The position numbers and the translations under genes were made by a program. Below, piece after piece: positions 51,477 through 60,370 of a DNA stretch of 64,000 nucleotides. The DNA is taken from positions 1,240,001-1,304,000 of the forward strand of contig LT700187.1 of the NCBI GenBank assembly GCA_900155415.1, in the 5' to 3' direction. Every line of letters starts with the position of its first letter. Position 1 is the stretch's first letter. Under the pieces are notes generated by a model that saw only the letters and a program-made list of their open reading frames with translations, ran no database searches and was not told the DNA's origin. This DNA is from Christensenella massiliensis. Lineage in GTDB: Bacteria; Bacillota; Clostridia; Christensenellales; Christensenellaceae.

Positions 51477-51884
51477 ATGGAGAAATTCAAATTTTATGTT
51501 ACGATGGACTGCATTTCCTTTACCGTACTGATACTTTTATATACGGTGCTTTCGATTACGATCGGCTTTGCGGCCGTAGCGCCGGAGGCGGTACTGATGC
51601 TCTTTTTGATGACGACATGTATCGCGGTGCTGATGTTTTTTACCGACAGGCTGCCGATCAGCAGTCCGATGCTGCAGGCGGCGGTGAGCCTGATCGATAT
51701 CATTGCGGTCGTATTCCTGATCGGCGGCCCGACGGGTTTTATTCCTCTCGAAGCGCCCTATGTGCCCATTGTCCTCGGCATGATCGGCGTTGTTTATCTT
51801 GCGACCTACGGCGTACTTGCCGTCAAGACAAAGGCGGACGCCGAGCATATTAATGAACAGATCGAAAAAATGAAGAGGAAATGA
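51477..51884 (+). CDS. Small four-helix membrane protein (DUF3021-like)
   Basis: ATG at 51477 follows AAGGAGAGCGGAAAG. The 135-residue protein has four hydrophobic helices (MDCISFTVLILLYTVLS, AVLMLFLMTTCIAVLMFF, MLQAAVSLIDIIAVVFLIGG, PIVLGMIGVVYLATYGVL) and a charged C-terminus. Its size, topology and place 14 bases after a LytTR gene fit the DUF3021 partner of LytTR regulators. It probably controls the activity of that regulator. Family identity is moderate. Confidence 0.78.
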   Translation: MEKFKFYVTMDCISFTVLILLYTVLSITIGFAAVAPEAVLMLFLMTTCIAVLMFFTDRLPISSPMLQAAVSLIDIIAVVFLIGGPTGFIPLEAPYVPIVLGMIGVVYLATYGVLAVKTKADAEHINEQIEKMKRK

Positions 51885-51931
51885 CCGTCCGTATACTTGG
51901 CGGATACGGCGGCAATAGGTATAAAAGCGGC

Positions 51932-51966
51932 AAACGGCCCGCGGCAGGAGTCCGCAGGACCGTTTT
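51932..51966 (+). terminator. Possible terminator after LytTR operon
   Basis: AAACGG and CGCGG pair with TCCGC and CCGTTT with internal loops. It is imperfect and the T tract is short. Confidence 0.4.
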
Positions 51967-51970
51967 ACAC

Positions 51971-51999
51971 TTGACTTCTGTAAAACGGCGTGTTATATT
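51971..51999 (+). promoter_or_regulatory. Promoter of the DUF554 gene
   Basis: TTGACT (51971-51976), a 17-base spacer and TATATT (51994-51999), 40 bases before the ATG. Confidence 0.7.
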
Positions 52000-52039
52000 A
52001 CAGCGTCTTTTCAAATCAAGAAAAAGGAAGTGCTTATCT

Positions 52040-52744
52040 ATGCCGGTTGGAGTCATGATCGATTGCCTTTGCATCATAGCAGGCGGGCTCGTTGGAGCCA
52101 AAATCAAAGATAAGGTGCCGTCCCGCATCATTCAACCTCTCAATATTGTGTTCGGTATTTGTGCGATTGCCATTGGAATGGTTTCTCTTATCAAGCTGTC
52201 CTCTCTTCCGGCGGTAATATTGTCGCTTATTTTAGGAACGCTCATAGGTGAGCTTCTGCGGTTTGACGATAAAATAAAGGGGATATTTGGAAAAGCGATT
52301 TCGCGCATGCATTTTCAGGTTGAGGGAGACCGGCGCGAATATATGAACTTTTATGTGACAGTGGCGGCGGTGTTCTGCGCCAGCGGAACCAATATCTTTG
52401 GCGCATTCAGCGAGGGAATGACGGGAGATTTTACGGTTTTGCTGTCAAAGGCGTCGATGGATATTTTTGCCTCGCTTATTTTTGCTGCAGTGCTTGGTGC
52501 CGCCATGCTCATCATTGTGATCCCGCAGTTTTTGATCCTCGCGGCCTGTTTTTATGCCAGCAGGTTCGTCATGCCGCTTATCAGCGAACCAATGCTGGCG
52601 GATTTCATTGCGGTCGGCGGCCTTATGACGCTCGCGCTCGGCTTCGCGATCGCAAAAATAAAGGATATTCGGGCAGTCAATATGCTGCCTGCTTTGATTC
52701 TCGTATTCCCAGTATCTTATTTGTTTCATTTGTTTTTGGAATAA
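52040..52744 (+). CDS. DUF554-family membrane protein
   Basis: ATG at 52040 follows AAAGGAAG; the long upstream in-frame extension from 51881 would cross the promoter and is rejected. The 234-residue protein has about six or seven membrane helices and the DUF554 pattern: MPVGVMIDCLCIIAGGLVGAKI, LGTLIGELLRFDDKI, CASGTNIFGAFSEGMTGDFTVLLSKASMDIFASLIFAAVLG. Members such as YdfK are uncharacterised possible transporters. A single-gene unit with its own promoter and terminator. Confidence 0.88.
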   Translation: MPVGVMIDCLCIIAGGLVGAKIKDKVPSRIIQPLNIVFGICAIAIGMVSLIKLSSLPAVILSLILGTLIGELLRFDDKIKGIFGKAISRMHFQVEGDRREYMNFYVTVAAVFCASGTNIFGAFSEGMTGDFTVLLSKASMDIFASLIFAAVLGAAMLIIVIPQFLILAACFYASRFVMPLISEPMLADFIAVGGLMTLALGFAIAKIKDIRAVNMLPALILVFPVSYLFHLFLE

Positions 52745-52797
52745 GAGGAATAAGGCTCTTCAATGTATCTCACCGCAGAAAAAATGCATCTTACGCA

Positions 52798-52822
52798 AGG
52801 CCGCTTGAAGCGGCCTTTTTTG
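52798..52822 (+). terminator. Rho-independent terminator after DUF554 gene
   Basis: AAGGCCGCTT pairs with AAGCGGCCTT, followed by T residues. Confidence 0.85.
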
Positions 52823-52870
52823 ATTGATAATATACCAATATAACCTATCGCCAAAACGAAAGGAAAAGGT

Positions 52871-53785
52871 ATGACGAAGCTTATTGAAGCAGAGGGACTG
52901 AAAAAATCTTATGGAACCATACATGCCGTAAGGGGGATCGATCTCTCGGTAGAAAAAGGAACGCTGTTCGCGTTTTTAGGGCCAAACGGCGCCGGAAAAT
53001 CAACGACGATCGAGATTCTCTCTGCCCAGACGGCTCCGGATGCGGGAACCGTCCGAATAGGCGGGCATATTTTGGGACGGGACGATATGGCTATCCGCGC
53101 GGAGATCGGCATCGTATTTCAAGACAGCGTTCTCGATAAGCTGCTTACGGTACGGGAAAATCTGATGCTGCGCGGCAGCTTCTATGGCATGAAGCGGTCT
53201 GCGCTGGAAAATGCGGCCAAGGCGGCAGCGGAGGCGGCGGATGTTACGGACTTTTTAGACCGTCCCTACGGAAAGCTGTCCGGAGGGCAGCGGAGGCGGG
53301 CGGATATTGCGCGGGCACTGATTCATACGCCGCCGCTTTTGTTTCTCGACGAACCGACGACAGGGCTTGACCCACAGACCCGGCGCCGGGTGTGGGAGAC
53401 GGTTCGGCTGCTTCAAAAAGAACGGGGCATGACGGTGTTTTTGACCACACATTATATGGAAGAAGCGGCACAGGCCGACTATATCGTCATTATGGATCAT
53501 GGCCGTATTCTTGCAGGAGGAACGCCTGCGGAGCTCAAGGAAACCTATACGCGGGATATACTCAGGATCGCTCCTCAAAAAGAAGAGGCGCTTGCCGCGC
53601 TTCTAAAACGGTGCGGCGTGCGCTTTCAGAAAACAGGAGGAGAGCTTGTCGTACGTCTGAAGCATACGACGGATGCGATCAGGATATTGGAAAGCTGCCG
53701 GGAGGAGATCGCCGGCTTTGAGGTGCGGCGGGGAACGATGGACGACGTTTTTTTGAATATTACGGGAACGGAAGTGAGGGATTGA
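52871..53785 (+). CDS. ABC transporter ATP-binding protein, DrrA/CcmA type
   Basis: The 304-residue protein has Walker A GPNGAGKST, signature KLSGGQRRRADIARALIH, Walker B LLFLDEPTTGLDP and an H-loop TTHYMEEA. A C-terminal ~80-residue extension is typical of drug or lipid exporter ATPases (DrrA type). It forms an exporter with the permease encoded one base after its stop. GAAAGGAAAAGGT precedes the ATG. Possible substrates are antimicrobials, polysaccharide or lipid; none can be assigned. Confidence 0.92.
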   Translation: MTKLIEAEGLKKSYGTIHAVRGIDLSVEKGTLFAFLGPNGAGKSTTIEILSAQTAPDAGTVRIGGHILGRDDMAIRAEIGIVFQDSVLDKLLTVRENLMLRGSFYGMKRSALENAAKAAAEAADVTDFLDRPYGKLSGGQRRRADIARALIHTPPLLFLDEPTTGLDPQTRRRVWETVRLLQKERGMTVFLTTHYMEEAAQADYIVIMDHGRILAGGTPAELKETYTRDILRIAPQKEEALAALLKRCGVRFQKTGGELVVRLKHTTDAIRILESCREEIAGFEVRRGTMDDVFLNITGTEVRD

Positions 53786-53786
53786 C

Positions 53787-54641
53787 ATGCGGGCAATGGC
53801 GAAGCGGAATCTGAAGATATTTTTTCGGGATAAAAGCGCGGTATTTTTCTCTCTGCTTGCCGTCTTTATCATTATCGCACTGTATGCGGTATTTCTCGGC
53901 GATACGATCACCGGGGGAATGGAAAGCGTGACGGAGATCGATTTTTTGATGAACAGCTGGATCATTGCGGGGATACTCGCAGTGATATCTGTAACGTCTA
54001 CGCTCGGTGCGCTTGGAATCATGGTGGAAGACCGTGCGAATAAGGTAATCAAAGATTTTACGGCGTCTCCGCTCGGCAGAGGGAGCCTTGCAGGCGGCTA
54101 TATCCTCTGTGCGTTTGCAGTAGGCGTTATCATGAGCCTGATCGCACTGGTGATAGGAGAAGTCTTCATCGTCTGCGCGGGCGGTAAGCTGCTTTCTATG
54201 GGGAATATGCTCGCGGTTATCGGGGGAATATTTCTTTCTGTTTTGTCCTCGGGCTCCATGATGCTGTTTATCGTCTCGTTTTTTAAAAGTCAAAATGCTT
54301 TTGGTACGGCAAGCACAGTCGTAGGTACGCTGATCGGCTTCCTCACCGGCGTGTATATTCCGGTCGGAAGCCTGCCTGAAGCGGTGCAGGGAATCGTCAA
54401 GGTGTTCCCGGTGTCCTATTCGGCCTCCTTTTTCCGGACTGTGATGATGCGGCAGCCCGAAGCGGTATCCTTTGACGGCGCGCCTCAAAACGTACTGCAG
54501 GAATTCCATACGGAGCTCGGCGTGACCTTTGATTTTGATGGAAAGGAAACGACCGTCGCCGTCTGTGTAGCGGTGATGCTGGCAGCTGCGGCAGTTTTTT
54601 GTACGCTGTCTGTGTGGAGGCTCTCAAAAAAAAGAAAATAA
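53787..54641 (+). CDS. ABC-2 type transporter permease
   Basis: The 284-residue protein begins MRAMAKRNLKIFFRDKSAVFFSL, the usual cytoplasmic elbow helix of ABC-2 permeases, and has six membrane helices ending in a short basic tail. It is translationally coupled to the ATPase gene. The large central segment ANKVIKDFTASPLGRGSLAGGYI is a family feature. The operon ends at a strong terminator that converges on the GntR-type regulator gene. Confidence 0.9.
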   Translation: MRAMAKRNLKIFFRDKSAVFFSLLAVFIIIALYAVFLGDTITGGMESVTEIDFLMNSWIIAGILAVISVTSTLGALGIMVEDRANKVIKDFTASPLGRGSLAGGYILCAFAVGVIMSLIALVIGEVFIVCAGGKLLSMGNMLAVIGGIFLSVLSSGSMMLFIVSFFKSQNAFGTASTVVGTLIGFLTGVYIPVGSLPEAVQGIVKVFPVSYSASFFRTVMMRQPEAVSFDGAPQNVLQEFHTELGVTFDFDGKETTVAVCVAVMLAAAAVFCTLSVWRLSKKRK

Positions 54642-54660
54642 AAATAAAAAATATTCTGCA

Positions 54661-54690
54661 AAAAGCCGCTTCCCAATGAAGCGGCTTTTT
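54661..54690 (+). terminator. Rho-independent terminator after ABC-2 operon
   Basis: AAAAGCCGCTT pairs with AAGCGGCTTTT. Confidence 0.85.
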
Positions 54691-54717
54691 ATATCCTGAT
54701 TTTGAGAACTGCTCAAA

Positions 54718-54768
54718 CGAAAAACGGCGCAGTCCCGCGCGAGCATTTCTGCATGACCGCGGCGTTTT
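54718..54768 (-). terminator. Possible terminator of the gntR-type gene
   Basis: On the minus strand AAAACGCCGCGGTC can pair with GACTGCGCCGTTTT with two mismatches around a long loop, followed by T. Confidence 0.4.
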
Positions 54769-54782
54769 GGATGTATGCAGGT

Positions 54783-55157
54783 CTAACGCCCGGAATAGGC
54801 CTCGTCCACGATCGAAAAAATTTCATCGATCCACAGGCCGGAATCCCGCGCTTCCCGCGTTACGCGCTGGAACATCTCGCGGATCTCCTGCTTACGCATT
54901 TCTTTGATGCGCGCGGCATTATCCGCCACAAAATCGCCTTTCCCCGTCACGGAATAGAGGATCCCCTCGCGCTCCAAAGCTGCGTAGGCCTTTTGCACGG
55001 TGTTGGGATTGACGGCGAGAGATTTTGCTGTTTTACGGACAGAAGGGATCTGCTCGTGAGGATGCAGCTTGCCCGTCATAACGAGGGTCTTCATCTCCTG
55101 CACGATCTGTAAATAAATCGGTGTTTTAGATTCGGGGTCGAGCGTGAGCACGGTCAT
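54783..55157 (-). CDS. GntR-family regulator, YtrA type
   Basis: The 124-residue protein has an N-terminal winged helix (PIYLQIVQEMKTLVMTGKLHPHEQIPSVRKTAKSLAVNPNTVQKAYAALEREGILYSV) and a short C-terminal helical tail of about 45 residues. That is the YtrA subfamily, which usually represses ABC exporter operons. It converges on the ABC-2 exporter genes at 52871-54641, a plausible target. The leader on the minus strand contains CGTACTAATACG after the -10 box, a possible autoregulatory site. Confidence 0.9.
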   Translation of the reverse strand: MTVLTLDPESKTPIYLQIVQEMKTLVMTGKLHPHEQIPSVRKTAKSLAVNPNTVQKAYAALEREGILYSVTGKGDFVADNAARIKEMRKQEIREMFQRVTREARDSGLWIDEIFSIVDEAYSGR

Positions 55158-55203
55158 TTGTCCTTTCTTTCTGTATGAAGCGTATTAGTACGATTCTCAT
55201 CTT

Positions 55204-55232
55204 ATTTTATTTTTCTGAAGAGCCTCTGTCAA
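55204..55232 (-). promoter_or_regulatory. Promoter of the gntR-type gene
   Basis: On the minus strand, TTGACA (55232-55227), a 17-base spacer and TAAAAT (55209-55204). Confidence 0.75.
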
Positions 55233-55301
55233 CCCATATATACAGAAATGTGAAATTTGCAAAAAACACGCAAAAAAAGCGGATGATTTTGGGAAAAACA
55301 C

Positions 55302-55330
55302 TTTAAAAAGTTAAAAAAAGGAGCTATACT
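55302..55330 (+). promoter_or_regulatory. Promoter of the membrane pyrophosphatase gene
   Basis: TTTAAA (55302-55307), a 17-base spacer and TATACT (55325-55330). A second TATACT follows at 55332-55337. Confidence 0.6.
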
Positions 55331-55416
55331 ATATACTGTCGGAGAATTTGGATTTTTGATTAGATTTTCATATACAATTTTCATAAAAAATCATTGAGAA
55401 GGAGGAAGAAGTATTT

Positions 55417-57516
55417 ATGAATCTTGTGATTCTGGCGCCTATCGGTGCGGTCGTTGCGTTGCTCTTTGCACTCATCACCGGAAAAGGCGTCATGAAAAAG
55501 AGCGAAGGCAGTGAAAAGATCAAAAAAATTGCCGGTGCGATCAGGCGGGGGGCAAATGCCTACCTAAAACGCCAGTATAAGGGCGTTGCGATCTTCTTTG
55601 CGGTCGTATGCGTGATTTTGATCTTTATGGCGGTCGCCGGGTTTATCTCTCCGTTCGTTCCGGTGGCATTCCTGACGGGCGGATTTTTCAGCGGACTTTC
55701 CGGCTTCATCGGCATGAAGATAGCGACCTACGCAAACTCCCGTACTGTAAACGCAGCTACGAACAGCCTGAACGCAGCGCTGCGCGTCGCGTTCTCAAGC
55801 GGAACGGTCATGGGGATGGTCGTCGTAGGCCTCGGACTTCTGGACTTATCCATTTGGTATTATATCCTGAACGCGGTCTATGCGGGGCTTCCTGAAGCGG
55901 AGCGCATCGCGGAGATCACGAGCGCGATGCTGACCTTTGGTATGGGCGCTTCCAGTATGGCGCTGTTTGCACGTGTGGGCGGCGGTATTTTCACGAAAGC
56001 CGCGGACGTAGGCGCGGACCTCGTCGGCAAGGTGGAAGCGGGGATCCCGGAGGACGATCCGCGCAACCCTGCCGTCATCGCGGATAACGTCGGCGACAAT
56101 GTCGGCGACGTCGCGGGCATGGGCGCGGACCTCTATGAATCCTATGTCGGTTCCATTATTTCGACTGCTGCGCTTGCCGTGGCGGCGGGGCTCGGCGTAC
56201 AGGGCGTTTCCCTCCCGATGGCAATGGCGGCGATCGGCATCATCGCCAGCATCATCGGTACGTTTTTTGTCCGCTCGAAAGAGAGTGCGTCGCAGAAAGA
56301 GCTTCTGTTTGCACTGCGCAAGGGCGTATATATCAGCGCGGTCATCATCGCGGTGGTCAGCTTTTTCTTGGTGCGCTATGTGCTCGGACCGGAGCATATC
56401 GGCGTTTACTTCGCGATCCTGTCCGGCCTTGTGGCGGGCATCATCATTGGCTACTATACGGAATATATGACAAGTGACAGCTATAAGCCGACGAAAAAGC
56501 TTGCAGATTCTACGGAAACGGGTCCGGCAACAACGATTATCAGCGGTCTTGCGCTGGGTATGAAGTCCACGGCAGTTCCGGTTATCGTCGTTGTGGCAAG
56601 CGTGCTCATCAGCTATTTTGCAGCGTCGGCAGGAGCGCCCGCGGACAGCACGTTCAACATGGGACTTTACGGTGTCGGCATCTCGGCGGTCGGCATGCTT
56701 TCGACGCTCGGGATCACACTTGCGACGGATGCCTACGGCCCGGTTGCGGATAATGCCGGCGGCCTTGCCGAAATGACGGGTCAGCCGCCGGAGGTGCGGG
56801 AACGCACAGATGCTCTTGATTCCCTCGGGAATACGACAGCGGCTACCGGAAAAGGCTTTGCGATCGGCAGTGCTGCGCTCACGGCGCTTGCCCTCATTGC
56901 GGCCTTTACGGACGAAGTCGCCAAAATACCCGGCGCGGGCACGATTGATTTGTCGATCATGAACCCACCGCTTCTGATGGGCCTTATGGTGGGCGTCATG
57001 CTGCCCTTCCTGTTCTCGTCGATGACGATGAACGCGGTCGGCAAGGCGGCGCAGAGCATTGTTATGGAGGTGCGGCGCCAGTTTAAGACCATCAAGGGGC
57101 TTATGACGGGTGAGGCGGAGCCGGATTACGAAAGCTGCGTCGATTTGTGTACGCGCGGTGCGCAGAAGCAGATGCTCCCTCCCGCGATCGTAGCGGTTGT
57201 CGCGCCGATCCTCGTAGGTGTGATCCTCGGACCGAGCGGGGTCGTAGGCATGCTGGCGGGCGCTACGGGCTGCGGCTTTATGCTTGCGGTCATGATGTCC
57301 AATTCCGGCGGAGCATGGGATAATGCCAAGAAATATATCGAGAGCGGCGCGCATGGCGGAAAGGGCTCGGAAGAGCACAAGGCTGCTGTTGTCGGAGACA
57401 CGGTAGGCGATCCGTTCAAGGATACGTCGGGTCCGTCGATCAATATTCTGATCAAGCTGCTTTCCATGGTATCCGTTGTATTCGCGGCGTTTATCGTAAA
57501 TTTCCACATTCTGTAA
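55417..57516 (+). CDS. hppA: Membrane-bound ion-pumping pyrophosphatase, K+-dependent type
   Basis: The 699-residue protein has about 16 membrane helices. It hydrolyses pyrophosphate and pumps H+ or Na+ across the membrane. Visible motifs are EDDPRNPAVIADNVGDNVGDVAGMGADLYESYVGS (substrate and metal site), DNAGGLAEM, and GDTVGDPFKDTSGPSINILIK near the end. GNTTAATGKG has Ala where K+-independent enzymes have Lys, marking the K+-dependent class, whose members include many Na+ pumps. AGAAGGAGGAAGAAG precedes the start. Single gene with its own terminator. Confidence 0.95.
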   Translation: MNLVILAPIGAVVALLFALITGKGVMKKSEGSEKIKKIAGAIRRGANAYLKRQYKGVAIFFAVVCVILIFMAVAGFISPFVPVAFLTGGFFSGLSGFIGMKIATYANSRTVNAATNSLNAALRVAFSSGTVMGMVVVGLGLLDLSIWYYILNAVYAGLPEAERIAEITSAMLTFGMGASSMALFARVGGGIFTKAADVGADLVGKVEAGIPEDDPRNPAVIADNVGDNVGDVAGMGADLYESYVGSIISTAALAVAAGLGVQGVSLPMAMAAIGIIASIIGTFFVRSKESASQKELLFALRKGVYISAVIIAVVSFFLVRYVLGPEHIGVYFAILSGLVAGIIIGYYTEYMTSDSYKPTKKLADSTETGPATTIISGLALGMKSTAVPVIVVVASVLISYFAASAGAPADSTFNMGLYGVGISAVGMLSTLGITLATDAYGPVADNAGGLAEMTGQPPEVRERTDALDSLGNTTAATGKGFAIGSAALTALALIAAFTDEVAKIPGAGTIDLSIMNPPLLMGLMVGVMLPFLFSSMTMNAVGKAAQSIVMEVRRQFKTIKGLMTGEAEPDYESCVDLCTRGAQKQMLPPAIVAVVAPILVGVILGPSGVVGMLAGATGCGFMLAVMMSNSGGAWDNAKKYIESGAHGGKGSEEHKAAVVGDTVGDPFKDTSGPSINILIKLLSMVSVVFAAFIVNFHIL

Positions 57517-57530
57517 AAGATCCTTGGAAC

Positions 57531-57568
57531 AAAAACTGCCTGCCGGTTTTTCCGGCAGGCAGTTTTTT
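57531..57568 (+). terminator. Bidirectional terminator after hppA
   Basis: AAAAACTGCCTGCCGG pairs with CCGGCAGGCAGTTTTT, a long perfect stem flanked by A and T runs. It can also end the converging DUF3089 gene. Confidence 0.9.
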
Positions 57569-57577
57569 ACTGCGTTT

Positions 57578-58528
57578 TTATTTTTCAGGCGCAGGGCCGG
57601 AGGAATGTACAAGCCTCTCGAGGTAAGCGGCAGTGCGTTCCTGAACGTTCCGTTCGAGATTCTTATAAAACAGCGCGATGTCAAGCATGTGCAGGGAACC
57701 GCGGTTCATAAGAAATTTTTTAAGGAACCAGCGCGCGCGGTAAAGCTCGTAGGCCGCGTCGTCATCGATCATCAGCACGCCGCGCGTTTCATCGACGTAC
57801 GCGCCTGTATAATGCGGAACCTCATATTTGAATTTTTCCCCGAACTGGAACAGCACCGCACCGTCATTTTGGGATTTATCCGCATACGTTCCGTCGTGCT
57901 TCCAGTTGAGCGGATTGACGCATACGGAATCCGGACGGATAAACCGCATGAGGGGAAGCCCCCTTGCCGTCGTATTATACGAAATGATGACCCCCGTGTC
58001 GTCTGCGGCCTGTGCAAGATGCAGGTGCGGATACCGCTCAAAATCGCGCCGGGTGAGGGAAAAACCAATCAGATAGGCGGCAATCAGCCTTTCCTGCAGC
58101 GCGGGTTCCGAGAATTCCATGCGCATGAGCTGCAGCAGGACGGCGCTTCCCTGACTGTGCCCGGCCAGAATAAAAGGACGGCCCTCGTTATAGTGCTCCA
58201 AATAATAAAAAAATGCGTCGCGCACGTCTTCATACGGCATACGCTCCGCGCGCATCACTTCGGGAAGCGGCATTTTAAAGCTTTCCATGCCGAGCTGCCG
58301 GTAATATGGCGCATAAAAATTACAATGCCGTGCGAAAAGCTGGCCCTGCCATGCAGCCATCCCCTTGGCGACCCAAAGATAGACGGGGTTTTTCATGCTC
58401 ATGTGATGGCGCTTTTTCTGGAAGGGATGCGCGTAAATAGTCGGATAGACGTAAAAAACGTCCACCGGCTTTTTTTCCTGTTTTTTGTTTGGCAAGAAAG
58501 CCCATAGGCCCTTTTTCGAATAATCCAT
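57578..58528 (-). CDS. DUF3089-family alpha/beta hydrolase
   Basis: The 316-residue protein matches DUF3089 lipase-like proteins: VDVFYVYPTIY near residue 22, a FILAGHSQGSAVLLQLM nucleophile elbow (G-H-S-Q-G) near 120, and an ISYNTTARG segment. Serine hydrolase activity on an ester is likely; the substrate is unknown. No signal peptide is visible. It is transcribed toward hppA and away from the polysaccharide deacetylase group. Confidence 0.82.
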   Translation of the reverse strand: MDYSKKGLWAFLPNKKQEKKPVDVFYVYPTIYAHPFQKKRHHMSMKNPVYLWVAKGMAAWQGQLFARHCNFYAPYYRQLGMESFKMPLPEVMRAERMPYEDVRDAFFYYLEHYNEGRPFILAGHSQGSAVLLQLMRMEFSEPALQERLIAAYLIGFSLTRRDFERYPHLHLAQAADDTGVIISYNTTARGLPLMRFIRPDSVCVNPLNWKHDGTYADKSQNDGAVLFQFGEKFKYEVPHYTGAYVDETRGVLMIDDDAAYELYRARWFLKKFLMNRGSLHMLDIALFYKNLERNVQERTAAYLERLVHSSGPAPEK

Positions 58529-58610
58529 ACCGCACCCGCCTGTCAGTCAGTATCGTACCATATCCTGAAAGAGATTACAAACGGAGCCCCATTAAAATCG
58601 AAAACCGGTT

Positions 58611-58638
58611 TTGACGGAATGCACGGCTGTGATATAAT
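58611..58638 (+). promoter_or_regulatory. Promoter of first polysaccharide deacetylase gene
   Basis: TTGACG (58611-58616), a 16-base spacer and TATAAT (58633-58638), with TG three bases before the -10 box. Confidence 0.75.
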
Positions 58639-58675
58639 GATAAAAAACAGGCGGGGCCTGATTGCGGAGCAAAGG

Positions 58676-60238
58676 ATGAAACGAAAATGGATCGCGCTGT
58701 TTGCCGCGGCGGCATTTGCGCTTGCGGGAACAGCTGGGTGCGCGGGCAGCGCACAGAATGATAAGAGCCGGTTTGAAGCTGCTGCGGCAAGCAGGCAGAT
58801 CGAACAGGCGGACGGCATGACGAGCGGGCATATTTTGGAAACGGACGGGGATATCCTGATCTCAGCCGATTATCCGGTCGTGGAAGCAGCGCCGGATTTT
58901 TCGGACACACTGGAGGTGTTCGCCAAAAACGCGGCGGCAGCCTTTCGGACGGCAGCGGAAGCGAATGGCGGAACGTGCGAGTTCGTTCTGACCTATAAGC
59001 CGTATACATCTGCGGACGGCACTATCGTCAGCGTCAAATTTACGGCGGAGTCCGCGCTCGACGGGCAGGATGAAACGAAAGCGGTCGACACCTTTGTTTA
59101 CGACCTTGCACAGGGAAAAGAGCTTTCCCTTGAAGACCTGTTCGATACGCAGCAGGAATATCTCGAAACGGTCGCGCAGCTTACGCAGGGGTACCTGCAA
59201 AATAATGAAGTGCTGAAAAGCAGCATGGACGAAAGCCTGTTTTCCGGCGGTACGGCAGCGTCTGTGGAGAATTATGGGGATTTCGCGCTGACGCCGGAAA
59301 AAATGTTGTTCTTTTTTGACGGCGGAGCGGTCGCGCCTGCCTCTGCCGGGATTTTTGAAGTCGGGATACCGCTGGAAAAACTGGCGGACCTGCTGAACGC
59401 GGAACGCAGAGAGGCGGTCCTCGGCGGGATACGGACGGAAAGCGCAGCGGACGCGCAGGGGGGAGAAACGGCTCCTGCCGGTCCCGCGGATACGGACATT
59501 TACCAAATCAGACAGAGGGACGGATTCATGTCTGCCAAAAGCATCGAGGGGATCGATCCGCTGAATGATAAGGTCATCGCGCTGACGTTCGATGACGGTC
59601 CGCACGAAACGCTTACTCCGGAGCTTCTTGATATTCTGAAGGAAAATGGGGCTGTAGCCACATTCTTTATGCTCGGGCAGAACGCGGAAAAATATCCGGA
59701 TATCGTAAAACGGGTCTATGACGAGGGGCACGAGATCGGCACGCATAGCTGGAACCATCCGCAGGACTGGCCGAAGCTTTCAGTCGGGGAAAAGCTCGAC
59801 CAGTACACAAGAGCCAATGATGCCATTGAGGCAGCGACAGGCCTGCGCACGATCATCGACCGGCCTCCGGGAGGAGCGATCACAGAGGAAGAAGCCGCAT
59901 CTATCGGGAGAGAGCAGATCATCTGGTCTATGGACCCGAAAGACTGGGTGAAAGAATTCCGCGACCCGGACATTCTTTATTCCAATGTGATGAACGGCGG
60001 CGACGGCGGCGGAGCAAAGGAAGTGGAGGGCTATCTTTCCAACGGAGGCGTCATTTTGTCGCACGATATCCACGAAACGACGGTGGACGCATACGACCGT
60101 ATCATCAAGGAACTTAAAAATCAGGGATACAAATTTGTGACGATCACCCAACTGATGCAGATCGCCGAGGCGCGGGGGCAGGATATGAGCAGTCTTAAAT
60201 TTTACAGCGCGCCGGAGCCAAGCGGGGAAAATGAATGA
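58676..60238 (+). CDS. Polysaccharide deacetylase lipoprotein 1 (PdaC-like)
   Basis: ATG at 58676 follows GGAGCAAAGG. The 520-residue protein starts with a lipoprotein signal (KRKWIALFAAAAFALAGTAGC). A DUF4163/DUF3298-like domain, as in PdaC, fills residues ~60-240. The NodB deacetylase domain follows: TFDDGPHETLTPELLDIL, HSWNH, RPPGG, WSMDPKDW and LSHDIH. NodB-type lipoproteins remove acetyl groups from peptidoglycan or other glycans at the outer face of the membrane. It is the largest of three tandem paralogues. Confidence 0.92.
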   Translation: MKRKWIALFAAAAFALAGTAGCAGSAQNDKSRFEAAAASRQIEQADGMTSGHILETDGDILISADYPVVEAAPDFSDTLEVFAKNAAAAFRTAAEANGGTCEFVLTYKPYTSADGTIVSVKFTAESALDGQDETKAVDTFVYDLAQGKELSLEDLFDTQQEYLETVAQLTQGYLQNNEVLKSSMDESLFSGGTAASVENYGDFALTPEKMLFFFDGGAVAPASAGIFEVGIPLEKLADLLNAERREAVLGGIRTESAADAQGGETAPAGPADTDIYQIRQRDGFMSAKSIEGIDPLNDKVIALTFDDGPHETLTPELLDILKENGAVATFFMLGQNAEKYPDIVKRVYDEGHEIGTHSWNHPQDWPKLSVGEKLDQYTRANDAIEAATGLRTIIDRPPGGAITEEEAASIGREQIIWSMDPKDWVKEFRDPDILYSNVMNGGDGGGAKEVEGYLSNGGVILSHDIHETTVDAYDRIIKELKNQGYKFVTITQLMQIAEARGQDMSSLKFYSAPEPSGENE

Positions 60239-60248
60239 AAACGGAACG

Positions 60249-60278
60249 AAAGGCCGCGGAAACGACCCGCGGCCTTTT
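60249..60278 (+). terminator. Rho-independent terminator after deacetylase 1
   Basis: AAAGGCCGCGG pairs with CCGCGGCCTTT. Confidence 0.85.
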
Positions 60279-60303
60279 GATATACAATGGTAATTTTTTA
60301 AAG

Positions 60304-60333
60304 TTTACAATTCTGATGCATCTGTATTATAAT
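60304..60333 (+). promoter_or_regulatory. Promoter of second deacetylase gene
   Basis: TTTACA (60304-60309), an 18-base spacer and TATAAT (60328-60333). Confidence 0.7.
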
Positions 60334-60370
60334 CTATGAGGCAAGCATTTTGAAAAGAAGGATATGGATC

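Noticed and set aside
55846-57684. 612-codon open frame antisense to hppA
   Set aside because: Arg/His-rich translation without motifs; the plus-strand pyrophosphatase is certain.
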